From: Flavobacteriaceae bacterium
GTDB lineage: Bacteria; Bacteroidota; Bacteroidia; Flavobacteriales; Flavobacteriaceae
NCBI GenBank assembly: GCA_024638225.1
Contig: JAHEKR010000010.1
Location: 20,444-65,733 of the forward strand
Length of the DNA stretch: 45,290 bases
Direction: 5' to 3'
The notes below the pieces were generated by a model. That model had not been told where the DNA came from and did not search any database. It saw only the letters and a program-made list of their open reading frames with translations. Positions 8,940 to 15,664 of this stretch are shown piece by piece. The translations under genes and the position numbers were made by a program. Numbering within the stretch: position 1 is the first letter of the stretch; every line of letters begins with the position of its first letter.

Positions 8940-10268
8940 ATGCAGCGCTTTTGCTTCTTGTTTTTTGCCATTAGTCTTGCCTTTGGGCAACAGGATGCAC
9001 GGATGTATAATATTATTGAAGCAGTGTCCGCCAATCGTATCATAACAGACGTGGAAACCCTTGCCAATTTCGGTACTCGGCATACGTTGAGCGATACCGT
9101 TTCCGAAACGAGAGGAATTGGGGCCGCTCGTCGGTGGATTAAAAAATCTTTCGATCAAATTAGTAGCAGCTGCGGAAACTGTCTGGAAGTTTTTGAGCAG
9201 AAAAACTACTTTAAGGCAGATGGACGGCGACTCACCCGTGGGGTCTGGATCAATAATATTGTCGCCATTCAACGCGGTACAGAACATCCCAATCGGTTTA
9301 TCATCATGAGTGGAGATATCGACTCTCGCGTAACTGACCCTAACGATTTTAGCTCTGATTCACCGGGTGCCAACGACAACGCAACGGGAATGGCAGGTGC
9401 ACTAGAAGCAGCTCGTATCCTTAGTAAATACAACTTTAAAAACAGTATTATTTATGTGGGTCTTTCAGGTGAGGAACAAGGTTTGTACGGCGGTAAAGGC
9501 TTGGCGCAATATGCCTTAGATAACAACTGGGAAATCTTTGGCGTACTAAACAATGACATGATAGGAAATATTGAAGGCGTTGATGGGGTAATCGACAACC
9601 GCAGTTTCCGTATTTTTTCAGAACCAACGCCAGTTACCGAAACCGAACGTGCACGTAAGCAACGGCGTTTCTATGGAGGTGAGGTTGATGGAATTTCCCG
9701 ACAACTGGCACGTTACGTACACAAAACAACCCAAACTTATATGCCCGAAATGAACCCCATGCTTATTTATCGTTTGGACCGCTTTGGCCGTGGTGGACAT
9801 CACCGTCCGTTTAACGATGTAGGCTATGCGGGGATTCGCATCATGGAAGCACACGAAAACTACAACCGTCAGCATCAAGATATCCGTATGGAAAATGGTA
9901 TCGCCTATGGAGATGTATTTTCTGGTGTAAATGCAGATTACGCTGCTAAATTGACTGCGGTTAACGCCATATCGCTTGCTTCACTTGCTTGGGCACCTGC
10001 TCCACCTCAGGAAGTTTCCATTGGTGGTGTCGTCGAACCTAATACACGACTGGAATGGACGCCTTCTAAAAGTCCATATGTAGCTGGCTATATGGTGTAT
10101 TGGCGTGATACTACTTCATCCACTTGGCAGTACAGTAGATTTGTTGACAAACAAACAAAAATTACACTTCGGGGTATTGTACTGGACAACTATCTGTTTG
10201 GTGTAGCAGCTGTTGGTGCAGATGGTCATCAAAGTGTCGTTGTCTTTCCATCAAGCGTCATGCGTTAA
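8940..10268 (+). CDS. Secreted M28-family metallopeptidase (aminopeptidase-like) with C-terminal Fn3-like domain
   Basis: A predicted exported zinc peptidase of 442 residues. An N-terminal signal peptide (about 1-17, a hydrophobic stretch ending LAFG) is followed by an M28 domain (about 30-330) and a beta-rich fibronectin-III-like region (about 345-435). Putative metal and catalytic residues: Asp in PGANDNATG (about 146), the Glu pair in SGEEQGLYG (178-179), Asp in NNDMIGN, and a late His in MEAHENY. The position normally filled by the first zinc His (GHxD) reads SGDIDSR, so Asp126 replaces His. ATG 8940 lies one base after the fadE stop; an in-frame ATG at 8922 overlaps fadE and would put charged context before the signal peptide. 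It is last in the operon. The link to lipid use is unknown. Confidence 0.88.
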   Translation: MQRFCFLFFAISLAFGQQDARMYNIIEAVSANRIITDVETLANFGTRHTLSDTVSETRGIGAARRWIKKSFDQISSSCGNCLEVFEQKNYFKADGRRLTRGVWINNIVAIQRGTEHPNRFIIMSGDIDSRVTDPNDFSSDSPGANDNATGMAGALEAARILSKYNFKNSIIYVGLSGEEQGLYGGKGLAQYALDNNWEIFGVLNNDMIGNIEGVDGVIDNRSFRIFSEPTPVTETERARKQRRFYGGEVDGISRQLARYVHKTTQTYMPEMNPMLIYRLDRFGRGGHHRPFNDVGYAGIRIMEAHENYNRQHQDIRMENGIAYGDVFSGVNADYAAKLTAVNAISLASLAWAPAPPQEVSIGGVVEPNTRLEWTPSKSPYVAGYMVYWRDTTSSTWQYSRFVDKQTKITLRGIVLDNYLFGVAAVGADGHQSVVVFPSSVMR

Positions 10269-10277
10269 TTCTTTTAT

Positions 10278-10317
10278 TTTTATTAATTTAATTTTGAGCA
10301 AATCCCAAATCTGTTCT
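10278..10317 (+). repeat. Short diverged direct repeat, copy A
   Basis: This 40-base stretch just after the peptidase stop matches 11666-11705 at 33 of 40 positions by my alignment. The first 13 bases (TTTTATTAATTTA) and the last eight (TCTGTTCT preceded by one mismatch) are identical. Both copies lie a few bases downstream of a stop codon, flanking the VIT1/DUF2231-like block. Role unknown: an old duplication or a shared 3' or 5' untranslated element. Confidence 0.45.
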
Positions 10318-10387
10318 TCAAATTATATTTTGCTTACATAGTAAAATTCGGTTCACTTTTGAGAATTCATCACCGGGAAAGCTTCAC

Positions 10388-10404
10388 CCAATGGTAGTTC
10401 CATT
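10388..10404 (+). promoter_or_regulatory. Small inverted repeat before the VIT1-like gene
   Basis: CAATGG and CCATTG face each other across five bases, just upstream of the chosen ATG at 10415. A TTGTTTTG sequence, one mismatch from TAnnTTTG, overlaps its right end at 10402-10409. It could be a regulator site or a hairpin near the promoter. The evidence is weak. Confidence 0.25.
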
Positions 10405-10414
10405 GTTTTGTATT

Positions 10415-11128
10415 ATGAATAAAAAGAAGCCAAATCTAGAGGAATACTTGGCCAATCACTATATCCACAAAAGTAATTGGTTAAGAGCAGCCGTTTTGGG
10501 TGCTAATGACGGCATATTGTCAACAGCTAGTATTGCCATTGGTGTTGCTACTGCTAGTACGTCACGTGAGACATTGATTTTGGCAACATTAGCTGGGCTT
10601 ATTGCGGGTACACTTTCTATGGCTGCTGGAGAATACGTATCCGTTAGTTCTCAAACGGATATAGAACAAGCAGATATTGAGCGAGAAAGACAAGAATTAG
10701 AAGAAATGCCGGAAGAAGAATTACAACTTTTGACATCGATCTATGAAAAAAGGGGGCTTAAAAGAAAAACTGCTGAATTGGTGGCTAAAGAACTAACAGA
10801 ACACGATGCCTTAGGAGCGCATGTCAGAGACGAGTTGGGACTAAATAGCATAAGTAAAGCAAATCCTATACAAGCAGCGCTGTCCAGCGGAATAGCCTTT
10901 ATTGCTGGAGGAGCACTTCCGTTAATTGTCATCCTCTTTATTCCTTTAAAAAAGGTCGAGTTTTCGCTGTATGTATCCTCAATTTTTTTCTTGATTCTTT
11001 TAGGCACAGTGGCGGCTAAAACAGGAGGCTCCAACGTTTTTAAGGCAATCGTACGAATTAGTTTTTGGGGCACCATCGCCATGGGCCTAACCGCATGGGT
11101 TGGTCATCTATTTAAAATAACCATTTAA
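10415..11128 (+). CDS. VIT1/CCC1-family membrane transporter (Fe/Mn-type)
   Basis: A 237-residue integral membrane protein of the VIT1/CCC1 (DUF125) family, whose members move Fe(II) or Mn(II) across membranes. The N-terminal segment HKSNWLRAAVLGANDGILST is the family signature for transmembrane helix 1. Helix 2 contains LAGLIAGTLSMAAGEYVSVSSQ. A Glu-rich cytosolic segment follows (about 80-110, ERERQELEEMPEEEL), matching the metal-binding domain of plant VIT1. Three more helices fill about 160-235. A longer frame starts at 10391, but ATG 10415 fits the family N-terminus better. A His-rich membrane protein gene follows after 11 bases, which supports a metal-handling role by inference. Confidence 0.88.
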   Translation: MNKKKPNLEEYLANHYIHKSNWLRAAVLGANDGILSTASIAIGVATASTSRETLILATLAGLIAGTLSMAAGEYVSVSSQTDIEQADIERERQELEEMPEEELQLLTSIYEKRGLKRKTAELVAKELTEHDALGAHVRDELGLNSISKANPIQAALSSGIAFIAGGALPLIVILFIPLKKVEFSLYVSSIFFLILLGTVAAKTGGSNVFKAIVRISFWGTIAMGLTAWVGHLFKITI

Positions 11129-11139
11129 CAACGCCAATC

Positions 11140-11358
11140 ATGAACGAAGCACACCTACATTTAGCCATCAATCATTTTCCCATAATCCTGCCTATTGTTG
11201 GCTTACTATTACTCGTCGCAGGAGGGGTTTTAAAAGCAGGCATACTAAAACGAGCCGCATACGTTTTTTACATCTTGGCTGCGCTGCTTACCCTAGCTGC
11301 TTATTCAAGTGGTGAAGCCGCTGAGCACTTCATAGAAGACCTTCCAGGCATTGAATAA
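11140..11358 (+). CDS. DUF2231-like membrane protein, N-terminal half (separated by an in-frame stop from the next ORF)
   Basis: 72 residues: MNEAHLHLAINHFPIILPIVG, a transmembrane helix, a second helix around 40-55, and SGEAAEHFIEDLPGIE at the end. This resembles the first half of Bacteroidota DUF2231-type proteins (an N-terminal H-x-x-x-N-H-x-P motif, two helices, then a Gly-Glu-x-Ala-Glu stretch). The stop TAA (11356-11358) is followed in the same frame by AAA TAT ATG and an ORF matching the second half of the same family. I read the pair as one gene interrupted by a nonsense codon. Alternatives are a true two-subunit split or a sequencing error. It follows the VIT1-like gene by 11 bases, so it is probably operonic. 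Confidence 0.7.
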   Translation: MNEAHLHLAINHFPIILPIVGLLLLVAGGVLKAGILKRAAYVFYILAALLTLAAYSSGEAAEHFIEDLPGIE

Positions 11359-11364
11359 AAATAT

Positions 11365-11658
11365 ATGAAAATACACGAAGAAATAGCAGAAACTTTTTCT
11401 TTGATTATTTACCTGTTGGGTGCTGTTTCACTACTTGGTTTATGGACATGCATAAAACGTAAACCATTTGCGAAATGGACAGGATACCTAACAATTATTT
11501 TGACAATAGCAGCCCTGTTCTATGCCAAGGAAACGGGAACTACAGGAGGTGAAATCATGCATAGTGAAATTAGAACAGTTGCAACTGTAAGTGATATGCA
11601 TAGTGATGAAAATCATGAAAATCACCACAATAATGATCATGAACATGATGAGGATTGA
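11365..11658 (+). CDS. DUF2231-like membrane protein, C-terminal half with His-rich tail
   Basis: 97 residues: MKIHEEIAETF, two transmembrane helices (about 12-27 and 38-54), a GGEIMHSEIR segment, then a tail from about 78 rich in His, Asp, Asn and Glu that could bind metal ions. In the intact family the HEExAE segment lies in the middle of the protein, not at its N-terminus, which supports a split gene with 11140-11358. It is in the same frame as that ORF and separated by three codons' worth of bases. If translated alone, its ATG at 11365 would allow coupled reinitiation after the stop at 11356. Function unknown; the neighbour suggests iron or manganese handling. Confidence 0.65.
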   Translation: MKIHEEIAETFSLIIYLLGAVSLLGLWTCIKRKPFAKWTGYLTIILTIAALFYAKETGTTGGEIMHSEIRTVATVSDMHSDENHENHHNNDHEHDED

Positions 11659-11665
11659 ACGAATT

Positions 11666-11705
11666 TTTTATTAATTTAGTGGTGAACAATCCCCAAGTCT
11701 GTTCT
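11666..11705 (+). repeat. Short diverged direct repeat, copy B
   Basis: Partner of the 40-base repeat at 10278-10317, with 33 of 40 positions matching. It starts eight bases after the stop of the His-rich ORF. The rest of this spacer (to 11799) holds a CATCTTTG box at 11727-11734, one mismatch from TAnnTTTG, and a small hairpin (ATCGC/GCGAT, about 11757-11770), but no further gene that I can support. Confidence 0.45.
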
Positions 11706-11799
11706 GCTGCTTATCATACTGATTTCATCTTTGAACTTTTTTGGGCTGTTCCACGTATCGCTTAGGCGATCCAGTAACATTAACCTTTAAATCTACATT

Positions 11800-12252
11800 A
11801 TGAGTTCAGAATTAAAATTAACCTCAATAGGAATCAGTTATCTTAACCAAGCGAGAAAGTGGACCTATTTTCTTTCTATCTTGGGTTTTATATTTACGGC
11901 ACTAATCGCCATTTTCGCCTTATTTTTTGGTAGCGTTTTAGCGTCAATTGGTCAGTTGGGTGGTGGTGATATGGAACAAGCAATGGGCGTCATGGGATCG
12001 GGGTTTATCACTGTCCTTTACCTGATTATTGCGCTTCTTTATTTTTTCTTATCCCTTTATCTATACCGCTTTTCGGTACGTACCAAAGCTGCTATTCACG
12101 GACAGGATAGCGCTCAGCTTGAAGACGGGCTTAAAAGCATTAAAAACTATTGGAAGTTGACCGGAATCATCGTGTTGGTTACCTTGGCTTTTTATGTGCT
12201 GGCCTTGTTAATTGCGCTTATTGGAGGGGTAGCTGTTTTTGCAGGCATGTAA
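11800..12252 (+). CDS. DUF5362-like four-helix membrane protein
   Basis: 150 residues with an N-terminal soluble start (LKLTSIGISYLNQARKW) and four hydrophobic helices: about 21-45, 62-83, 117-134 and a Gly/Ala-rich end at 135-150. A conserved-looking basic/acidic loop (about 85-115) contains YRFSVRTKAAI and DGLKSIKNYWKLTGI. The pattern is that of the Bacteroidota DUF5362 family, which has no known activity; the assignment is from memory of the family pattern. The gene stands alone behind a 141-base spacer and ends four bases from the convergent cystathionine beta-synthase-like gene. Confidence 0.72.
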   Translation: MSSELKLTSIGISYLNQARKWTYFLSILGFIFTALIAIFALFFGSVLASIGQLGGGDMEQAMGVMGSGFITVLYLIIALLYFFLSLYLYRFSVRTKAAIHGQDSAQLEDGLKSIKNYWKLTGIIVLVTLAFYVLALLIALIGGVAVFAGM

Positions 12253-12256
12253 AGCT

Positions 12257-13234
12257 CTAGAGAAAGCCTTTCTCTTTCATCCAGTCATCGTTGTACATCT
12301 TGCCTACATAACGACTTCCAGAGTCGTGTAACAGCACAACAACAACGTCATCAGGACCAAAGTGCTGCTTGAGTTGAAGCACGCCTTTTACGGCGGCACC
12401 ACAAGAGTTTCCGGCAAAGATGCCTTCCTCGCGTGCAAGCTTACGCGTGTATACTGCAGCGTCTTTGTCGGTAACTTTTTCAAAACCATCAATCAAATCA
12501 AAATCAACATTCTCTGGAAGTATATCTTCTCCTATCCCCTCAGTGATGTACGGGTAAATTTCCTTTTCATCAAAAATTCCCGTTTCGTGGTATTTTTTAA
12601 ATACTGAGCCATAGGTATCTATTCCCCATATTTTGATCTCTGGATTTTGCTCTTTTAGGTATTTACCTACACCCGAGATGGTACCTCCAGTGCCCACACC
12701 AACGACAAAATGTGTGATTTTACCCGCTGTTTGTTTCCAAATTTCAGGACCCGTTTGCTCGTAATGCGCTACCGCATTAGATGGATTATCGTATTGGTTT
12801 ACGTACCATGCATTGGGTGTCTCCTCGGCTATGCGTTTTGATGTTGAATAATACGATCTTGGGTCTTCGGGTGCCACGTTTGTTGGACAAACGATTACCT
12901 CAGCGCCCACAGCTCGAAGAATATCAAATTTTTCTTTCGACTGCTTATCAGTAGACACACAAATGAGCTTGTACCCTTTGACAATCGCGGCTAGCGCAAG
13001 TCCCATTCCGGTATTCCCAGACGTTCCTTCTACAATAGTGCCGCCGGGGTGCAAACGTCCATCTGCTTCTGCGTCTTCTACCATTTTAAGTGCCATTCGG
13101 TCCTTAACCGAACTCCCGGGATTAAAATACTCTACCTTGGCTAAAACTAAAGCTTCAACTTCTTGGGTCAGCTTGTTTAGACGAATAAGCGGGGTGTTGC
13201 CAATTGTCTCGAGAATGTTATCTACGTAATGCAT
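12257..13234 (-). CDS. Cystathionine beta-synthase / cysteine synthase family PLP enzyme
   Basis: A PLP-dependent beta-replacement enzyme of sulfur amino-acid metabolism, 325 residues. The Schiff-base lysine is Lys44 in NPGSSVKDRMA. The substrate loop is EGTSGNTGMGLA (about 69-80), and the PLP phosphate loop is GVGTGGTISGVG. The central and C-terminal parts (YITEGIGEDILPENVDF, and the end NDDWMKEKGFL) recall the catalytic core of eukaryotic cystathionine beta-synthase more than CysK. There is no C-terminal CBS-domain pair. So it may condense serine with homocysteine, or act as an O-acetylserine sulfhydrylase; sequence alone does not decide. It has its own promoter, with the -7 box five bases before the ATG. 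Confidence 0.88.
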   Translation of the reverse strand: MHYVDNILETIGNTPLIRLNKLTQEVEALVLAKVEYFNPGSSVKDRMALKMVEDAEADGRLHPGGTIVEGTSGNTGMGLALAAIVKGYKLICVSTDKQSKEKFDILRAVGAEVIVCPTNVAPEDPRSYYSTSKRIAEETPNAWYVNQYDNPSNAVAHYEQTGPEIWKQTAGKITHFVVGVGTGGTISGVGKYLKEQNPEIKIWGIDTYGSVFKKYHETGIFDEKEIYPYITEGIGEDILPENVDFDLIDGFEKVTDKDAAVYTRKLAREEGIFAGNSCGAAVKGVLQLKQHFGPDDVVVVLLHDSGSRYVGKMYNDDWMKEKGFL

Positions 13235-13238
13235 TGGG

Positions 13239-13271
13239 CAAAGGTAGTCAATGCAGTTAGGCTAATCCAAA
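13239..13271 (-). promoter_or_regulatory. Promoter of the cystathionine beta-synthase-like gene (TTTG-N21-TACCTTTG)
   Basis: On the minus strand TTTG (13271-13268) is followed by 21 bases and TACCTTTG (13246-13239), a full match to the Bacteroidota -33/-7 consensus. The final G is five bases before the A of the ATG at 13234, implying a leader of about one base. The promoter sits in the 38-base gap after the permease gene. Confidence 0.65.
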
Positions 13272-13272
13272 T

Positions 13273-14499
13273 TTAAGGATTGATTTTAAGTGTCTGCGTT
13301 GGTGGAATACGTGAAATTATCATGGAAGGAAGAACAAGTAACAACAAACACACAAACATAGTAAGTCCATTTAACCATAGAACAGTAGCTACATCCATAA
13401 AAATAGGCACTTCAGTTACATAATAAGTTGCTGGATCTAAGGAAACGATTCCTGTCTGCTGCTGAAGAAATAAAAGTCCTAGGCCAAAAACATTGCCCCA
13501 AAAAAGTCCAACGCCAATTAAATATGCTCCTTGAATAAGGAATAGATGTTGAATAGCTGTTACGGGAGCTCCTAAAACTCGCGAAATACCAATAAGTTGT
13601 GATTGCTCCAGAATAAGCACCAACAAAGCTGTAATCATATTGACACCACCTACAATAATCATAATAATGATGATAAGGGAGATATTTGTTCCAAATAAGC
13701 GAATCCAATTAAATATTTCGGGGAACTGCTCCTCTATATGCTGGACGTCAACTAGTGCATCAATACGGTCATAAACTGCATCGGAATCTGATTTTAAGTG
13801 TGTGTCATCCGCCAAAAAAACTTCGAGTGCGCCAGTTTGCGTAGCGTCCCATCCATAAAGTGAACGCACCAAGTCAAGGTGGCCCAACACATAGGTTTGG
13901 TCGTAATTAGCAAAACCAGTTGTAAACATCCCGACGAGTGTACATGATCTTCGTTTTGGAAGTTTGGCAGCATCAGCAGCAAAATACAAAGGCACCCGAT
14001 CACCAATTGACAGAGAAAGTTTTTTTGCTAGTTCATGTGACATCCATATCTGATCCGATTTGGGCTTAGACAAATCTGTTGTATCGCCAAAATAAGTAAA
14101 GAATTCCATTTGAAAAGAATCATCAATCCCCTTAAAGATAATACCGTCAAATGCTTGATTATTTAATACAACTCCAGGGATATAAGCTACCGATTGAACA
14201 GCTTTGGTATTGGGTAAAGCGAAAATGTCTTCTGTCAGCTGAGAAACATCCTTTATCGGCTTTTGGGTTTCAATTCCTTGACTGCTTTCAAGACTAGTAA
14301 CACAAATATGTCCGCTAAATGAAGCTACCTTGTTGCCAATTTTGTTTTGCAGGCCTACACCAGTTCCTAAGGCAATGAGCATGGTAATTACACCCAAGGC
14401 AATGGCGATAATCCCAATAGTAATAATGGGACCCGAAACGCTGCTTCTATGCGCACGCTGTCCAATAATCCTTCGAGCTATAAACCAACTAAAACGCAC
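13273..14499 (-). CDS. LolC/E- or FtsX-like ABC transporter permease
   Basis: An inner-membrane permease of 408 residues with the MacB/FtsX four-helix layout. Helix 1 is at about 25-48 (IITIGIIAIALGVITMLIALG). A large periplasmic domain follows to about 270. Helices 2-4 occupy the C-terminal third, with LEQSQLIGISRVLGAP as the conserved cytoplasmic coupling loop between helices 2 and 3. In Bacteroidota such proteins are annotated as lipoprotein-release (LolC/E-type) permeases. The cognate ATPase is not in the window, so the substrate is inferred. The start is GTG at 14499, which gives MRFSWFIARRI, the usual N-terminus. It lies 44 bases downstream of the ykgJ-like gene on the same strand and may be read from the ffh operon. 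Confidence 0.88.
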   Translation of the reverse strand: MRFSWFIARRIIGQRAHRSSVSGPIITIGIIAIALGVITMLIALGTGVGLQNKIGNKVASFSGHICVTSLESSQGIETQKPIKDVSQLTEDIFALPNTKAVQSVAYIPGVVLNNQAFDGIIFKGIDDSFQMEFFTYFGDTTDLSKPKSDQIWMSHELAKKLSLSIGDRVPLYFAADAAKLPKRRSCTLVGMFTTGFANYDQTYVLGHLDLVRSLYGWDATQTGALEVFLADDTHLKSDSDAVYDRIDALVDVQHIEEQFPEIFNWIRLFGTNISLIIIIMIIVGGVNMITALLVLILEQSQLIGISRVLGAPVTAIQHLFLIQGAYLIGVGLFWGNVFGLGLLFLQQQTGIVSLDPATYYVTEVPIFMDVATVLWLNGLTMFVCLLLLVLPSMIISRIPPTQTLKINP

Positions 14500-14543
14500 C
14501 GTATAAGTTTAGTGGTAAAAGTAGGTATATTTTATAGATCCCA

Positions 14544-15035
14544 TTACAAGGGAAGGGCAGCTTTTAAACGCTCTAGCATAGCAAAAACAGCTGGGCATAC
14601 CGCTATATTTTTTGATGTTATCTCAGTCAATTGATGAAACTTCGCCCTATTGGTGTGGGGAAACTCCCGACAAGCCTTAGGCCTATCTTCGTAAATACTA
14701 CAATAGTTGTCCGCACCTAAAAAAGGACAGGGTACGAATTGCAATACCTTATCTCCATCTTCATCAATGCGCAAATATTTTGATTCAAAGTCAACGGGAC
14801 GCATCTGTAAACGTTTGCTAATGCGCTTGATGTCGGAAGGAACAAAAAGAGGGCCTGTTGTTTTGCAGCAGTTTGCACAGCTAAGGCAATCCATTTCATT
14901 AAATACTTCTTGATGCAGCGCACCCATAAGTTGATCAAGTTGTTTGGGTTTGCGCTTCTTTACCTTTTTTAAGTATTTCGCGTTTTCCTTTTGAACGACT
15001 GCTGCCTTTTCGGAAAGAGTATCTGGCGAAATCAC
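14544..15035 (-). CDS. YkgJ-family cysteine-cluster protein
   Basis: 163 residues with the Cys pattern of the YkgJ/UPF0153 family: CLSCANCC at about 50-57, then CPFLGADNYCSIYEDRPKAC, with a final Cys near 146. These probably bind zinc or an iron-sulfur centre. The biochemical role is not established. The gene starts with GTG at 15035, overlapping the queE stop by one base (TAGTG). The N-terminal basic helix before the Cys cluster (KKVKKRKPKQLDQLMGALHQ) looks like family sequence, so the GTG is preferred over the internal ATG at residue 37. Tight overlap places it in the ffh-folD-queE transcription unit. Confidence 0.86.
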   Translation of the reverse strand: MISPDTLSEKAAVVQKENAKYLKKVKKRKPKQLDQLMGALHQEVFNEMDCLSCANCCKTTGPLFVPSDIKRISKRLQMRPVDFESKYLRIDEDGDKVLQFVPCPFLGADNYCSIYEDRPKACREFPHTNRAKFHQLTEITSKNIAVCPAVFAMLERLKAALPL

Positions 15036-15664
15036 TAAGGAATATTCAAGTATTTATGTGTTTGCAAAGAGGCCAACCACTGTGGGTTTTGAAGCACATA
15101 ATCGACAATCAAGGGGATAGCCTGTTCACGTCTACTCCATTCGGGTTGTAGATAAAGCTTACAACTTTCACGAACCCCAGCCGCTTGTTTTGCAGCAAAG
15201 CGCAAATCATCTTTGTTATAAATGATGACCTTGAGTTCGTCTGCTTCCATATAAAGCTTATCCTTTGGAAGCATACGTTTTTTAGGTGACAGACAAATCC
15301 AATCCCATGTACCCGTTAAGGGATAAGCTCCAGAGGTTTCGATATGTGTTTGCATTCCTGCTTCTTTGAGCGCAGCTGTCAATGGTGTCATGTCCCACAT
15401 GAGGGGTTCGCCACCCGTGACGACAACTACGTCGGCATGTTTTTTGGCTTGTAAAACGATTTCGTCGATATACGTAGGTGGATGCAGATCAGCATTCCAG
15501 CTTTCTTTCACATCGCACCAGTGGCATCCTACATCACAACCGCCAATACGAATAAAAAAAGCGGCGCTTCCTTTGTGATAGCCTTCACCTTGAATGGTAT
15601 AAAAGGCTTCCATAAGTGGAAGTGCATGACCGCTAGCGACAGCTTTTTGGAGCTCTTTATGCAT
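15035..15664 (-). CDS. queE: 7-carboxy-7-deazaguanine synthase (radical SAM)
   Basis: Makes 7-carboxy-7-deazaguanine from 6-carboxytetrahydropterin in queuosine/preQ1 biosynthesis. The protein is 209 residues, the usual length. FYTIQGEGYHKGSAAFFIR is the QueE N-terminal signature. The iron-sulfur cysteines are in GCDVGCHWCD (C-x3-C-x2-C). VVVTGGEPLMW is the SAM-binding GGE motif, and a substrate-side LSPKKRMLP segment follows. The ATG abuts the folD stop directly (TAA then ATG). The other queuosine genes (queC, queD, queF) are not in the window. Confidence 0.94.
   Translation of the reverse strand: MHKELQKAVASGHALPLMEAFYTIQGEGYHKGSAAFFIRIGGCDVGCHWCDVKESWNADLHPPTYIDEIVLQAKKHADVVVVTGGEPLMWDMTPLTAALKEAGMQTHIETSGAYPLTGTWDWICLSPKKRMLPKDKLYMEADELKVIIYNKDDLRFAAKQAAGVRESCKLYLQPEWSRREQAIPLIVDYVLQNPQWLASLQTHKYLNIP

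Noticed and set aside
12259-12275. AGAGAAAG/CTTTCTCT inverted repeat between two convergent genes as a terminator
   Set aside because: It lies in the last codons of the cystathionine beta-synthase-like gene, has a one-base loop if fully paired, and no T run follows on either strand.
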